Below, piece after piece: positions 22,682 through 35,355 of a DNA stretch of 64,000 bases. This DNA comes from Jaltomata sinuosa. Lineage: Eukaryota; Streptophyta; Magnoliopsida; Solanales; Solanaceae. Position numbers and translations under genes: made by a program. The notes under the pieces were generated by a model. The model was not told the DNA's origin. It was given only the letters and a program-made list of their open reading frames with translations, and ran no database searches. Where the stretch lies: positions 744,379 through 808,378 of the forward strand of contig QJPP01001558.1 in the NCBI GenBank assembly GCA_003996215.1. The letters run 5' to 3'. Within the stretch, counting starts at the first letter, position 1. The number at the start of each line of letters is the position of its first letter.

Positions 22682-25600
22682 ATGTTAAGTAAATGGCCAA
22701 TGCTACTTTCTCTTTTAACCATTTTCATATTTTTCTCTTCCTTTACCAATGGAGATGGAGAGGCAGAATCTCATTTTCAATCACCACCTTTATCAGGTAT
22801 TTACCCCTTTCTTTTTTACTTTCCATGTTCAAAGTTTCTTTTTTTCCAGCTTATGTTTTAATGATTTTGTCTTTTTTGCTGATCAGTAGAGCGTCGTCTC
22901 GCTTATCCTTCCATACTTGTAGTCGTAGCACTAGTGCTCCTGTAGTTTCTTGTCATTCGAAATCTGTTACTATCTGCTGTTTTTTTTGTATTTCGATTAC
23001 CGTGTTATTTTGTTGTATTTTCTGTTTAGAATGTTTGTCATGTTTTCTATAAAAAAAAATTTTGTCCTATATACTTCTTCATTTCCATTACTTCCTTTTC
23101 CGTTCTGCTTTGAACTATTTTTCCTCGAGCTGAGGGTCTATCGAAAATAACCTAAGGTCTGCGTACATCCTACGGACCTCACTTTGTGAGATTACACTGA
23201 TTATGTTATTTTTGTTGCTGATTAAATGGGACATTTTAGATGAATTTAGGGAGGGGAGGAATGAAGATAATGTGGTGTTTTCAAGGCTATTTGCTGAAGG
23301 TCCCAATATTGTTGAGCCTCCAGTGCAGAGCTCATCACTTATATTGGCTGCTAAAAGAACTTACAGAAAAGACCCTCTCAAGGGTTTTAAGAGATATACT
23401 GGAGGATGGAACATCGATGACCGCCATTACTGGGCTGTAATTATATTCAAGATTTTACTTCATCCGTTTCAATTTGTTTGTTTTACTTTCCTTTTTAGTC
23501 CATTTCAAAAAAGAATGTTTCTTTCCTTTTTTGTGACATGACATGTTTAAGACCACATTAAAGAATATTTGTTACATTATACATATCCTTATTTTAAGAC
23601 CACAAGATTTAAAAGTATTCTTCACTTTCTTAAACTCTGTGTCAAGTCAAAATCTGACAAACAATTTGAAATGGGGAGTACCTTTCTTGTAAGTTACTAC
23701 CTTAAAAATCATGCCAAAACATATATAATGTAGGTAGAGAAACAGTTTCAACAGGGTGATAAGGTTTAAGTCATTAATTTTGGAGGATTTTTTGTCTAAG
23801 AGATGAGGAAATTAATTATGTAGGTAGAGAAACAGTTTCAACAGGGCAATGAGTAAGATCTATGTTGATGTGATGATGGTGCTTCTCCGAAAGAATTTAC
23901 TTTATATACATTGATGATTTTTTTCTTATATCGTAAAACTTAAACAGTGAAAGCAGGTTAATTTGTTACCATTTCAACAGAATACCTGTACTAAGATTGT
24001 GCAGTAGAATGCATCAGAAAAGTAGACAATGTTGTTTGTTATTCCTGCAATAAGTTAACAAAATCATGTATAGGAAATCTTCCAGCTTCAATAGTTCTCT
24101 CAAGCTATAATTTGTTTCTGTGCAGTCTGTGGCATTTACAGCAGTTCCGTTCTTTATCACCGCACTGATCTGGTTTGTGATCTTTGGAATTTGCTTATTG
24201 CTCATCTGTGTCTGCTCTCGTTGCTGCAAAAGAGAACCTTATGGATACTCTCCAACGGCTTACGCTCTCTCCCTCATATTCCTTGTGCTTTTTACCATTG
24301 CTGCAATGTATACTCTCTCTCCTTTCTCCTTAATGAATTTAATTTATAAACACTGACAACGTAAAGAACTATTTCACTATTAGAGTACTTTAATCTGTTC
24401 TAGCAGTTAACATGCCTTATTTCCAAGTTAGTAATCCCACTTTTGGTGATTACTGATAAGTGATCTGATAGTGTAATTTTTTTCACTTTCATTACTGTAG
24501 TATTTGAATGTTAAATACTAGTTTAGGAGACTTACGGGTTTCTCCATAGTGGAAGCAGATCTCCAGCAACCACGACTAGTGTCATGTTTGTCGGGTATCC
24601 ACACGAAATGGATGAATTGCCTTTGTCCACGACCTAAATATCCTCAGAATATGAAGAGCGTTCTCTCTCTCTTTTGGATAGCTAAATGTATTAATTTCTC
24701 ATTTACGTGCTTTCTCTTTTGGAATTTGGTTCTCATTTGCTTTTCAATGTGCAGCATTGGATGTGTCATTTTGTACACAGGCCAAGAGAAGTTCCACAGC
24801 AGTACACTTAACACTTTGGACTATGTGGTGCATCAGGCAAATGCCACAGCTGATAATCTCATGAATGTGTCTGTTTATCTAGCAGCTGCCAAACAGCTCG
24901 CAGTGGATCGAATTTTAATCCCTGCTAATGTCCAAACAGACATTGATTACGTCCAAACGAAGATCACTTCTTCAGCTAGTATACTTTCCACTAAAACAGC
25001 TGATAATAAGGATGACATAGAACACCTGATAGAATCAATGTAAGTGAATGGCATTTCAAGATTTTAAAACTCATGGCACTTAATTTGCCACTAAAAATCC
25101 TGAGGGCTATATAAATGCAGGAGAGTGGCTCTTATCATTCTATCTGTTGCTATGCTTACTTTGACATTTCTTGGATTTGGTAAGAGACTATTACACTAAA
25201 TTATGCATACATTAGAATTTTGAAACGGTTCTTCACATTTTTCTGATTAATATGCTTCTCTTTCCAGTATTCTCAATGTTCGGCATGCAGGTTTTTGTCT
25301 ACATGTGAGTTACATTTTGCGTACTACGCAGTTATGTCTTTTGTCTTTCCATTAATTCCTTTCCCAAGTACTTCTTTCTGAAAGAACGATCACGTGTTCT
25401 ATTTGTGCAGCTTGGTTATTTTTGGATGGATTCTCATCACTGGGACATTGATTTTATGTGGCATATTTCTTGTTCTCCACAAGTAGGCTCTTTCAATTTT
25501 TTCACTATTTTTTCTGTTTCACTAAGCTATTGAGAATTCGTCATGACATCTCTTCTCGGATTAGGCGTTCTCCTGGAAACAGGATAAAACAGAGTTAATT

Positions 25601-26973
25601 GGTGCTTCCTGATGCCTTCTTTTGGTATCAGTATTATTAAAATGCTGTGTAAGAACCTTTCAGCGGGTTCTGATTGGCGTAGAACACTAAACTTAAACTA
25701 ACAGCCTCACCCTAGAAGTGATCAACACGCACTAAGATTCGAATATTGTCTCTATAAGGAGTTTGTTCGTTTTGTTTTGTTCATCAGTCTCAGGGGCGGG
25801 TTGTAACCACTTATATTGTCTACTGGGATACTGTCGTGTTAAACCTTGTATAGAAATTAATTTGGAGAACACCATGATGTAAAATAGGTCTTTGTTGGTA
25901 AAAGGTTAAGAACAATCAAGTACTCCGTAGTTGATTAATGAGTCCTTTTGATATCATGCATTTGGTGACAACATATATATAAAAACCCGGTTTTGTGTGC
26001 CTTATTTCTTGAAGTAACTTTGAAGGATCACATCAAGTATGATATTCATAGTCTTTTCTTTCAAGTCACCTCTGAAATACTCTTTATTTGTGATCTATCT
26101 TGTTAATCAAAATCCAGTTTGCGAAACATATCTAATTGTTCTTTGTTTAACGTTTCAGCGTGACTGCAGACACTTGTGTAGCGATGGATGAGTGGATTCA
26201 AAACCCCACTGCTCATACAGCTTTAGATGACATATTGCCTTGTGTGGACTATGCCACTGCACAAGAGACACTAACCAAAAGCAATGAAGTGACTTATAAC
26301 CTGGTTGATATTGTCAACCAGGTTATTACAAATGTCTCTAACATCAATTTCTCTCCCAACTTTGCTCCTTTCTACTACAATCAATCAGGACCTGTGTTGC
26401 CAATCCTCTGCAATCTGTTCAATCCCGACTTAACTTCTCACAACTGTGGTCCTGCTGAAGTGGACTTGGACAATGCAACTCAGGTATAGCGTGCTATCAG
26501 ATTAAATTGCATTGATAGTGCAAAATTCTTTATATTTTGTCAGTGTATATAACGTAAACTCAATTTTTGCATTGGTGAAGGTTTTGAACAACTATGTTTG
26601 TCAAGTTTCTCCGAGTGGGATTTGTGTCACGCCAGGCCGTCTGACTCCATCCCTCTACAGCCAGATGGCTGCTGCTGTAAACATGAGCTATGGATTGTAC
26701 CATTATGGCCCATTCCTGGTTGACCTACAAAATTGTGATTTTGTTAGGCAAACTTTTGGTGACATATATAGTATGCATTGTCCTGGTCTGCTGCAATACA
26801 GCAAACGAGTGTACGTTGGGCTAGTGATGGTAACTGTTGCAGTGCTACTTTCTCTTACATTCTGGATAATATACGCGAGAGAGAGGCGTCACCGCGTCTA
26901 TAAGAAAGAACCTATGTCCAAACTTGATGAAGGAGTTGAAGTTGAAGGGAATAAACCTACTCATGAAGAATAA
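22682..26973 (+). CDS. Plant tweety-like multi-pass plasma-membrane protein
   Basis: This belongs to a plant family distantly related to animal tweety-homologue membrane proteins and often annotated only as a transmembrane protein; the plant function is unknown. Nine exons: 22682-22796, 23240-23436, 24126-24307, 24755-25039, 25121-25179, 25268-25304, 25411-25482, 26159-26483 and 26581-26973. Junctions and phases agree, giving 554 residues. The start MLSKWPMLLSLLTIFIFFSS is a clear signal peptide; an in-frame ATG 69 nt upstream would hide it, so I prefer 22682. Order of parts: signal peptide, extracellular DPLKGFKRYTGGWNIDDRHY block, a TM hairpin around VPFFITALIWFVIFGICLLL, a long extracellular loop with N-glycosylation sequons, two TM segments in exons 5-7, a cysteine-bearing second loop, and a last TM near LVMVTVAVLLSLTFWIIYAR with a short acidic tail. 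Introns 1 and 2 carry a SINE and a MITE close to splice sites. Confidence 0.93.
23124..23221 (+). repeat. TS-like SINE fragment in tweety-like intron 1
   Basis: CGAGCTGAGGGTCTATCGAA, then AAGGTCTGCGTACATCCTAC and TTTGTGAGATTACACTGATT, matches the TS SINE 3' half and ends in a decayed TTG tail. The splice acceptor of exon 2 follows 18 nt later. Confidence 0.75.
23456..23681. mobile_element. CTCCCTCCGT-type MITE in tweety-like intron 2
   Basis: It begins TACTTCATCCGTTTCAATTT 20 nt after the exon 2 donor, has the internal TTTTTAGTCCATTTCAAAAA and ends near AATTTGAAATGGGGAGTAC. It is diverged but in the canonical order. Confidence 0.75.
23728..23846 (+). repeat. Short direct repeat in tweety-like intron 2
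   Basis: The 29-bp sequence centred on GTAGGTAGAGAAACAGTTTC occurs at about 23730 and again at about 23819, 89 bp apart, with near-perfect identity. The intervening sequence is not repeated. Confidence 0.8.
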
Positions 26974-27832
26974 TCTGTTTCATTTTGTGCAATAGTACTA
27001 GCTGAAGAGATGTATTGTTTTTGTTGTAACTTGTATTGATTTTTCTTGTATATACTGAGTCACTGATGGCTGTTCAAAGAGCCTAAGGTGCATTGTTTGT
27101 TGATGTTCCCAAAAAATTTAGGGGTTGAACTATCAATATGTTGATCATAGTAAATGTTGTAGATTGATGTTAGTGAACAAGCCATGCTTCTGATAGAGAC
27201 AGATCCAGAATTTCAAGAAGTTTATATGCTCTGGACCATGATACTTTTTGCTTACTGGATTCCGGAAAAACTAATTATACATAACACGAGTACAAAATTT
27301 GAGCCAAAGCTATTGAGTTCTGACAAATCCGTAACTTGGACGGTTGATCCGCCCTGCATGCGAGTGCAGTAATGTTTGTCATTTTGAGTGACTGGAAGTT
27401 AGCAGATGCTCAATTAAATAATCGAGGTATGCACAAATTGACGTAAACATTGTTATTATAAAAAATAAAAATAAAAAGAAAGAAGGGCAATGTTATTTTA
27501 GCCGGTTTCTTTGTGGTGTTAGGTTCTATTTACTTAATTACTATATGTTCTTATTGTGGCTAACTATAGTTTGATGGCCAAAATGGCAGAGTCAAAGACA
27601 ATGTTGGACTAGTTGGGCTAAAACAGGTATCCATTGCAAATTTTGCTTGAAGAAAAAGTCATAAAGACCGTGTTAGATAACTAACTAATTTTATTCATTC
27701 TACAAATGTTGGCATAAACTATCTTATTAAATAAAGAGAAAGAAACTTCATTGAATATTTACAAAAAGAAACTGTTTTATTAGTCATCTGGCATACTATC
27801 TTTCATGTCCTAGTCCTACCACATGTTTTAAA
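26974..27832. other. 3' flank of the tweety-like gene
   Basis: Follows the TAA at 26971-26973. The first 150-200 bp are probably 3' UTR, with T/G-rich elements such as TGTATTGTTTTTGTTGTAAC. The remainder is AT-rich and I see no gene. A 62-codon open frame at 27184 has no recognisable features. Confidence 0.5.
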
Positions 27833-28105
27833 GGCATACTACAAAAACGTGCCCTTTAACTTTACCTCAGATAACATCTATGTTCTTCAACTTTTAGTGT
27901 GCATAAGTAGACACTTAAACTATCATAAAGTTAAACAAATAAATATACGCTACATGTCAAATCGCGTGAGATTTATCATGTAGGACGGGAAGTCTACTTG
28001 TTCAACTTTATGATAGTTCAAGTACTTACTTGTGCACATCTAAAGTTGGAGGGCATAGATGTCAACTTAGGCCAAGTTAAAGGGCATGTTTATGTATTAA
28101 TGGCA
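27833..28105. mobile_element. Short foldback MITE
   Basis: Two arms of about 120 bp mirror each other. CCCTTTAACTTTACCTCAGA on the left pairs with GGCCAAGTTAAAGGGCATG on the right, and AACTATCATAAAGTTAAACA pairs with TTCAACTTTATGATAGTT. It is non-coding and would fold into one hairpin. Confidence 0.8.
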
Positions 28106-28479
28106 CAATTTGTCCTTCAAATAGGTGATTTTTAATTTGTCTTTCAAATGAGTTAGTTTTTAATTTTTGCCCCTAAAAATCACATTTATGTCTATCGAAT
28201 GCAAGTTTTTTAAGGACGTGAGACATAACATGTGGGATATTATGTTACGAAAATATGAACCTATGCCCCGCAATTTTATTTTTTTTGTCTTGAAGGATAA
28301 AAATTAAAGACCGGCACAAAATAGGAGCAAAAGTGGAAATGACCCTTTTTAAACCTCTTAATTATCATAATTAAAACAAAATCTTAATTAAGAAGTACCC
28401 TCCAAAAATTGGCGCGTAAACATTATCATAAGATTTGATTTATATATGTCATATATTATTTTCTCTTTGAATACTAGAT

Positions 28480-30055
28480 GCAATTTTTCGTGCGTTGCAC
28501 GGCCCAATGTTACTCTTTATATTTATTTTTTTATTAACATTTTTAGGTATTTAAAAAATATTATTTATTATGATTTATAATATTTTTCATGTAATTTTCA
28601 AATGACATATATTATTTTCTCTGTCCTAATTTATGTGGCACCAATAAAATTTTGAGAGTCAGTCAAAAAAATCTATATGTTTTTATTCTCTTTTTTTTAA
28701 TAACACTATTATGTACTTAGAAAATATTAATTATTTTAATTTATAGTATCTTTCATGTAAATTTTAAATAACATATGTTACCGATAAAATTTTGAAAGTC
28801 AGCCAAATTTTTATATATTTTTTTTAAAAGAATTTTAATTTGTTAATTATTGTAATTTAAATACTTTTTATGTAATTGTCAAATATCTAATAAAATACTT
28901 TAAGTTATTAATTATTATGATTTATAATATTTTTAATATAATTTCAAAATATATAACGAATTAAAACGGAGAAGAATACTAAATTTTTTGAAATGGGTCA
29001 GCTCTCCTCGTCACTTTAGTTTTTTAACTGAAAATACAAGGTAGCATTTTATTAACCAATAGAATTAATTTATTATCAAACAATTATCGAAATAGCATTT
29101 TGAATAGAATAAATTTATTAAACAATTATCAAAATAGCCTTTGGAAGAGAATTTAAGACAAAAAGTCAACACTCCAACAAGGTTTGAACTCAAGACCTTG
29201 AGTATGACATTTGACATTGTAACCACCAAGCCATGAAGTAGCTTACAACACAAAAGGCCAAAATTTAGACCATGAAGATATGCAAAGCAGCCAACCGCCG
29301 CCCACACACTAAAGCTACCAAATCAGCGCAGCTAAAAAAATAAATACGCCCACAAAGATTCGAACACAAGACCCCCTACTCGAAATTGGCATCTTTAACC
29401 ACTCCAGCAGAAGCAGGCTGGACAACCTCCACCTGCTTCTGCACGCTTCTATATATTAGAATTAAATATTTTAAGTTATTTATTATTGTGATTTATAATT
29501 TTTTTTCATAATTTTTAGATAATACGTCATTCTCGTTATCCCGATTTATGTGACACTGATAAAATTTGGAGAGTCAGCCAAAATTTTTATATAGTTTTAC
29601 AGATTTTAAGTTGTTAATTATTGTGATTTATTTATAGTACTTTCTACGTAATATTAAAATAATATATGTTACTTTCTCTGTTCCAATTTATATGACATTA
29701 ATAGAATTTGGAGAGTCAATCAATTCTTTTTATATATCGTTAAATATTTTATGTTGTTAATTATTGTGATTTATGATACTTTTTTTATCATTTTCAAATA
29801 ATATATGATACTTTCTCTGTCTCAATTTATGTGGCATCGATAAAATTTTGAAAATCAACAAAAATTTTATCATGTCTTTCAAATATTTTAAGTTATTAAT
29901 TATTATAATTTATAATAATTTATATGTAATTTTTAAATATATAATAAATTAAATAAATAAGATAAATAAATTAAAACGGAGGATAAATATTAAGAGGAGG
30001 CGCAAGCTAACAGGACGACCCTAACCTGCTTTAGCGCTCTTCTATATAAGAGAAA
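28480..30055. repeat. Complex region with a 145-bp-class repeat and two SINE-head-like modules
   Basis: Units containing TTTATGTGGCACCAATAAAA or close variants, followed by GAGAGTCAGCCAAAA and a TTAATTATTGTGATTTATA segment, recur near 28630, 28780, 29545, 29690 and 29830 at about 145-150 bp spacing. Between them, on the minus strand, GGCTTGGTGGTTACAATG with GAGTTCAAACC (about 29185-29240) and TGGAGTGGTTAAAGATGCC with GTGTTCGAATCT (about 29360-29410) look like A-box/B-box pairs. The segments at 29450 and 30040 share the words CTTCTATATA. Confidence 0.5.
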
Positions 30056-30059
30056 GAAA

Positions 30060-32205
30060 AACAACATAGTACTTAAAGAAAATGTCTTATTTGTGATCTG
30101 GCATTCTTCTTAACACATGTCCTAATCCTATTTAAATCACTCACACAATTACAATCTTAAAACCAGTACCCACCTAAAAGTTGGCTCCTAAAAAGTTTAA
30201 AAGGATGTGAAAATATTTTTGAAAAAGTCTTCAAACGACTCTTCATTTTCAATTTAAAATAAGATATAAATTATAGTACCTTAAACAAGTTGGTGTAGAG
30301 TAATACTATACTAATTGACATGATTTTTATTCAATAAACAAGTGTTTAGAAGCTTCATTGGTGCCCCTATGTTATTTAAAATCTTAATTTGAGTCTTAAA
30401 AATGGAGCTATTCCTTGTTGACTATCCGTAATAAGTATTTAAATTTAAAAGAATAGGATAGTTACTTTTCGAATAGTACTTACGTTAACTTAACGCCACA
30501 TAGTTATTCCACTAATCTGATCACGTTAGAATAGTTGTTTCAAATTATAGACATAATAATTAATGATAAGCCTTGAATAAGAGGAGAATGCACATATACT
30601 TTCTTCGTCTCAAAATATTTATCATAATTTTTAAAAATAACTGACTCAAATTATTTGTTATTTTAAAAGTTTAAGATAAAATTAATTATTTTTCTTCATT
30701 TTATCCTTAGTAGAAATTGTTCTCGAAGACTACAAACACTTCAATAGAGTAAACATTTAATATAGAGGATTATATTATAAAATATAATTGAGGATAAAAT
30801 AGTCAAAAAAAAATTCCCCATACGTTTGATTAATACCAAAGTGCTTAAAAGTCAAAATTAGGTAAAAGTTACAAATCGATCATCTCCAATTTATGACTTT
30901 TCAACTTATAAGCACTTTTGATTTTACCAGATATTTTACTATTTTATCTTTAATATTTTTTCTAATCCTCAAAATATCTCTCCCAAATAAAATTCTCAAC
31001 TTACTCTTCACTCGGTATTCGCCATACCTCTTTTTTTATACAAATACTTTCAAATTTATAAATTTCTACGAAAAATGTAAGGATATTTTAATTATTCTAA
31101 TAAAAAATAACTTATCAATATTTTTTACCAAATACATCAATAACTTATTAACAATTTCAATACTTCTATCCAACACGTAATTGCTTATGTATATAATTAA
31201 TTTCAACACTTAAAAAAAATTCATTACTTACAGCTTATCAACTATTTACAAGATTAGCTAATGCAAACGAGCTATATATCTCAAAAATTATATAATGTAT
31301 GATGAATTTAAATTATATACATTATCAAGACATCATGATATTTTTACTTGTACAGTCTGTGAGAGCAAGTTAAACAATTACCAACAACATTCAAAATCAA
31401 ATGTCCATAATAATAATAGTATAACGTTACTAACAAGATAGGAAATTGGGGAAAAAAAATATCTTGAAGAATTTGAGAAAGCAACCCTAGTGTGTCCCAA
31501 AGGGTGGTTTATAAGGTCAACACCAATATAATTTAAATTAACATCATTGTTCTTATTATTAGAGAACCATATGACCTAATTGCAACTTGTTTTGACAATC
31601 ACCATTGTGTAGCCATCAAGATAGTGGCATTGCACATATAAGTTCTTTTTAAAATAAATAAATAATTCTTACAACATTGGAACGATTAAAAAAGATTATG
31701 AATTACAGCTTTAAGGAAGAGGGAATCTGACTTTCATAAATTTTTGCCATCGCCCACTTTTGAGATAGTTATTTGATAAATACTTTTTATATTTTGTTAA
31801 ATAAACTTTTTATATTATTGTCTAAAGATTCTTTTCTAATAAACAAACAATCTTATCATTAGACCACGGTCTAAAACATTTTAAACATTAAATTGTCATT
31901 TAATATCTTGTTAATCCTAATTACTAAGAATTCTTACAACTTTTTAAAATAAAAATAAAATCTAAGTAATAGCCTTAAAATTTAAAAATGATATTATTGG
32001 ACTTCAAACTTTGCAGCCCACGAGCAATTAATTGCAAAATTTCTCCAACATTATCGATAGTTTTCCGACATTAATTACTGCCAAAAACCTTAATTAAGAA
32101 GTAAAAAAGGGAACAAATGATTTTCAGCTCGAATTATTATATATATACTTTGGTTGGGGAGAAAACTTTTTTTATCGAAAAATATCTCTCCGCGATACAA
32201 TATAT
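30060..32205. other. AT-rich intergenic DNA, including a decayed hAT-type MITE
   Basis: No gene is visible. Between about 30820 and 31275 there are motifs typical of hAT-type MITEs (CAAAGTGCTTAAAAGTCAAA, TTATAAGCACTTTTGATTTT), but the ends are too decayed to define. The rest is low-complexity AT-rich sequence. Confidence 0.4.
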
Positions 32206-32325
32206 TGATTCTAATTTTTTTTGTTTTTAGTAAATGGAAATGAGATAGGGGATTATAAAATAGGGAATCGAATCTTTCAACATTAAGATAAACGTTCAAA
32301 TAGCTAATCAATTAAGCTATAGGAA
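32206..32325 (-). repeat. tRNA-derived SINE remnant
   Basis: On the minus strand, a TAGCTTAATTGATTAGC A-box-like stretch and GATTCGATTCCC B-box are spaced like the copy at 14274. It is flanked on the A-box side by a (TA)n run at about 32328-32344. Confidence 0.55.
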
Positions 32326-32414
32326 ATATATATATATATATATATCTTCATTTTTGTGTAAATTTAATATTGAGATTTAAATGATAATCTATTAAGCATG
32401 ACTTGGATAATCTT

Positions 32415-32650
32415 AAGGGGTCGTTTGGGGTAAGAGATAAGAACAAATAGTCTTGGGATAAAATAAATAGTGCAGAGATAAATTTTGATTTCTTGTTTGG
32501 TTGACAAGTTTGGAATAACTTATTCCACCATTTATACTATAGTGAAGAGATAAGTTATCCTATATATATATAGCGGAATAACTTATCCTAAAATAATTAA
32601 TTTCGAAATAATTAATTCTGCAATAATTTGTTCGCAACCAAACGAACCCA
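32415..32650. mobile_element. hAT-type MITE with GGGGTCGTTTGG ends
   Basis: The left end AAGGGGTCGTTTGGGGTAAG is mirrored by the right CCAAACGAACCCACC. The interior holds inverted GATAAGTTAT/ATAACTTATC words. It is about 236 bp and non-coding. Confidence 0.75.
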
Positions 32651-32882
32651 CCCCAGAGAGTTATCCAAGCAACCACTAGTAACCAAATTTGTAGGTTGAG
32701 TAGTCTATAGATCTGCCGAATACATTGGTTAGTTCTCTATCTCTATCACTTTGTTGCTTTGGTGATCTTATCCTCTTTGTCTCTGACTTGTGCCAATTAA
32801 ATTTTGTCTTTATAAATGGATATCTTCCAATTTATGTGGATCCAATCCACTCCTTATTCAATCGAGACGCTCGTTATTCAAA

Positions 32883-33132
32883 TACTCCCTCCTTCCTATA
32901 TCAGATGATCACTTTTCTTTCTACACGCATATTAAAAAATTATAAATAAGAATGTAGTTTTACTAATTACCTTTCAAAAAAAAAATGTGAACACTTTCAA
33001 AGAAAAAAATTGATTGCAAGGGTAATATGGGAAAAAATTAAGTAATGCTTTCTTGATTTAGTAAAATGGTCAATTAATATGGGACAACTATTTTTAGTAA
33101 AGTGACCAACTAATATGGGACAGAGGGAGTAT
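32883..33132. mobile_element. CTCCCTCC-type MITE
   Basis: Ends TACTCCCTCCTTCCTATATC and ATATGGGACAGAGGGAGTA are inverted and flanked by TA. The interior differs from the other copies (repeated ATATGGGAC words), suggesting a different subfamily. Confidence 0.75.
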
Positions 33133-33286
33133 AATCCTTACTAAAAATAGATCGCTTTAGAAAATCAAGACATAATCAATTATTTGTTTTCACTTTTACC
33201 CTTAGTCATAAATATGAAGAGATCTTAATATAGTGCAAAAGAGAGAAGTATTAAGTATGGATAATTTAATCAAATTAATCTCTAAT

Positions 33287-33529
33287 TACTCCCTCTGTCT
33301 CACTTTATATGACTCACTTTCCTTTTTAGTCAGTCCAATAAAGAATGACACATTTCTACATTTAGTAACAATTTAACTTTAAAATGCCCATTTTACCCTT
33401 AATGAAATGATTTCCAACCACACAAACATCTAAGACTCATTTTAGACCACAAGTTTCAAAAGTCTTCTTTTCTTTCTTAAATTCCGTACCAAGTCAAAGT
33501 AACTCATATAAAATGAAACAGAGGGAGTA
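33287..33529. mobile_element. CTCCCTCTGT-type MITE, well preserved
   Basis: TACTCCCTCTGTCTCACTTT at the left and AAATGAAACAGAGGGAGTA at the right, with the full internal order of the family (CCTTTTTAGTCAGTCCAATA, ACCACAAGTTTCAAAAGTCT). This is the best-preserved copy in the window. Confidence 0.85.
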
Positions 33530-33738
33530 ATATTTTTCTTAAGAGGCATGCAAGTAAAAAATGTGACAAATATTTAGGAACGAAGAGAGTAATTCTTTAA
33601 AAAGTTTGTTTGAAGTGTTGTGTCAAAAGTAATGAAATTATCGAGGGATCACGAATTAGATATAGCACCTACATGTACGGCCTAAAAATAAAATTAGAAA
33701 CTCAACATCAATATTTTTAAACAACTTCAGACCCATTA

Positions 33739-34241
33739 AGAATCTTGTTTGGATATGATTAAAATCTGATCAGTAAAAAAGCAGATTTTTGAATAAATTA
33801 GATTTTAATCTCTTTTAAAACTTTTTCAGGTGTTTGGTAAGTAAAAAAAATAATTTAAAAAAGCTAAAAACTGATTTCTAAAAGTTGGACCCTCAGCTTT
33901 TTGCTTTCAGCTTAAAATTCTTTTTAAGTTTGACCAATGCATTTACCCTTTTATTCCTTATAATTTTTCTCTAATTTCAACACTACCCTCACTTTTCAGC
34001 CTTACAATGTATGGAAGTATTGTCTTTTCTCTCATTCTCATCTCGCTTCTCCATCTTTTCTTTTCTCCTACAACAAAAAAGTGCTTAACAATACTTGTTT
34101 ACCAAACACATTAACAACTTTTTTTCAATTTCAGCACTTTTTATCCAAACACTTATCTACTTATTTATAAGCACTTATTTTCATATTTTAATGACATTGC
34201 TTCAAAGCTAATTTTTTTAATCAAAAATCCAAACAGGTTCT
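33739..34241. mobile_element. hAT-type MITE with CCTGTTTGGAT-like ends
   Basis: The left end AATCTTGTTTGGATATGATT pairs with the right end ATCCAAACAGGTTCT. Internal AAAAGCTAAAAACTGATTTC and TATTTATAAGCACTTATTTT are typical of the class. Confidence 0.7.
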
Positions 34242-34499
34242 AAAAGTAGAGTGCGATGAATGAGATTTTTTTTTACTTTTGATCAAATATTTTAAATTTA
34301 AACCTTGAGAATAAAAGAATTTCTAATAAGGAACTCTTAAAATATATCACAAAAAATTAAATTACTCGAGCCAGAAATATAACATATCGTATGGTTATTT
34401 CAAAGAAGACTATTAACATAAATGATGTTACTCAATAATAAAAGCTTGGTGGCTCATAGATAGTCAAATGACCTTGAATTGTTGGAATTTGCTTTGTTA

Positions 34500-35355
34500 A
34501 TAGGGAAAATTACCTTGTATAAATATTGAAATGAGATTATTAAACCTTTTGGACCAGCTCTTCAAAATTACATTAGGTAGTCCACTTTTTTGCTACTCTA
34601 GCCTTCTTAGGTTGAGCAATATTCGGTCTAGCCTCTTCTCTCCTTCTTTTAGTTTTCTTTCCCATTTTCTTCTTTTATGAACTCAAAACACCAACAGACA
34701 AACCACATAAAAGAACTTGGTGAGAAGGAAATTCATCTTCAGGAATTGAGTGAGCAGAAGCTTGAAGCCAACAATATTTTCCACTGCTATGTTTTAAAAA
34801 AACCTACAAGTCCTATACTCAATTCAATAAGAAGCACAAGTGCCCACTTTAGGAATATATATTGAAATATCTGGAACTTTTCCCTTGACCTTCAATCTTG
34901 CTTGAATAGGTCATTTTCAACAATGCTGCAAAAAATGAATTAGCAATGGCAAAATCAGAGAATCCTTAGATATTTCCAGTGATTTCAGACAGATGAAAAT
35001 ATTTAGTTAAAACCTGTTCACCAGATATAAGCAAAAAAGATCTTAGGACATTATTGTATATGTAATATGAAACATCAAATCCGAAAACTTTGTGTGTATA
35101 TATATTGTATAATTATGTATAAGGTATATAATAATGTAAAAGTGTGTATAAATATTTTTTATACGTTATTATACAAGTTTATACATTTGTGTATAGTGAG
35201 AGTATAATGTTGTATAAAGATGTATAAAGTTGTATAAATACGTATAAAGATATATATCGTGTAAAACTGAGCTATTAGGGGTGTAATTATTTTTGTGAAT
35301 TATGTAAATATAATTTATTTTTTTAAACAGTCTATTTTTAAAATTATCCCTTGTT
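34500..35355. repeat. Element-like region with a TGTATAA-rich core
   Basis: GGGAAAATTACCTTGTATAA at the left and TTTTAAAATTATCCCTTGTT at the right are weakly inverted. From about 35085 to 35265 the words TGTATAA, GTATAAAG and TTATAC recur densely. A 62-codon open frame at 34677 (start MNSKHQQTNHIKELGEKEIH) lies inside; I do not recognise it and do not call it a gene. Confidence 0.35.
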
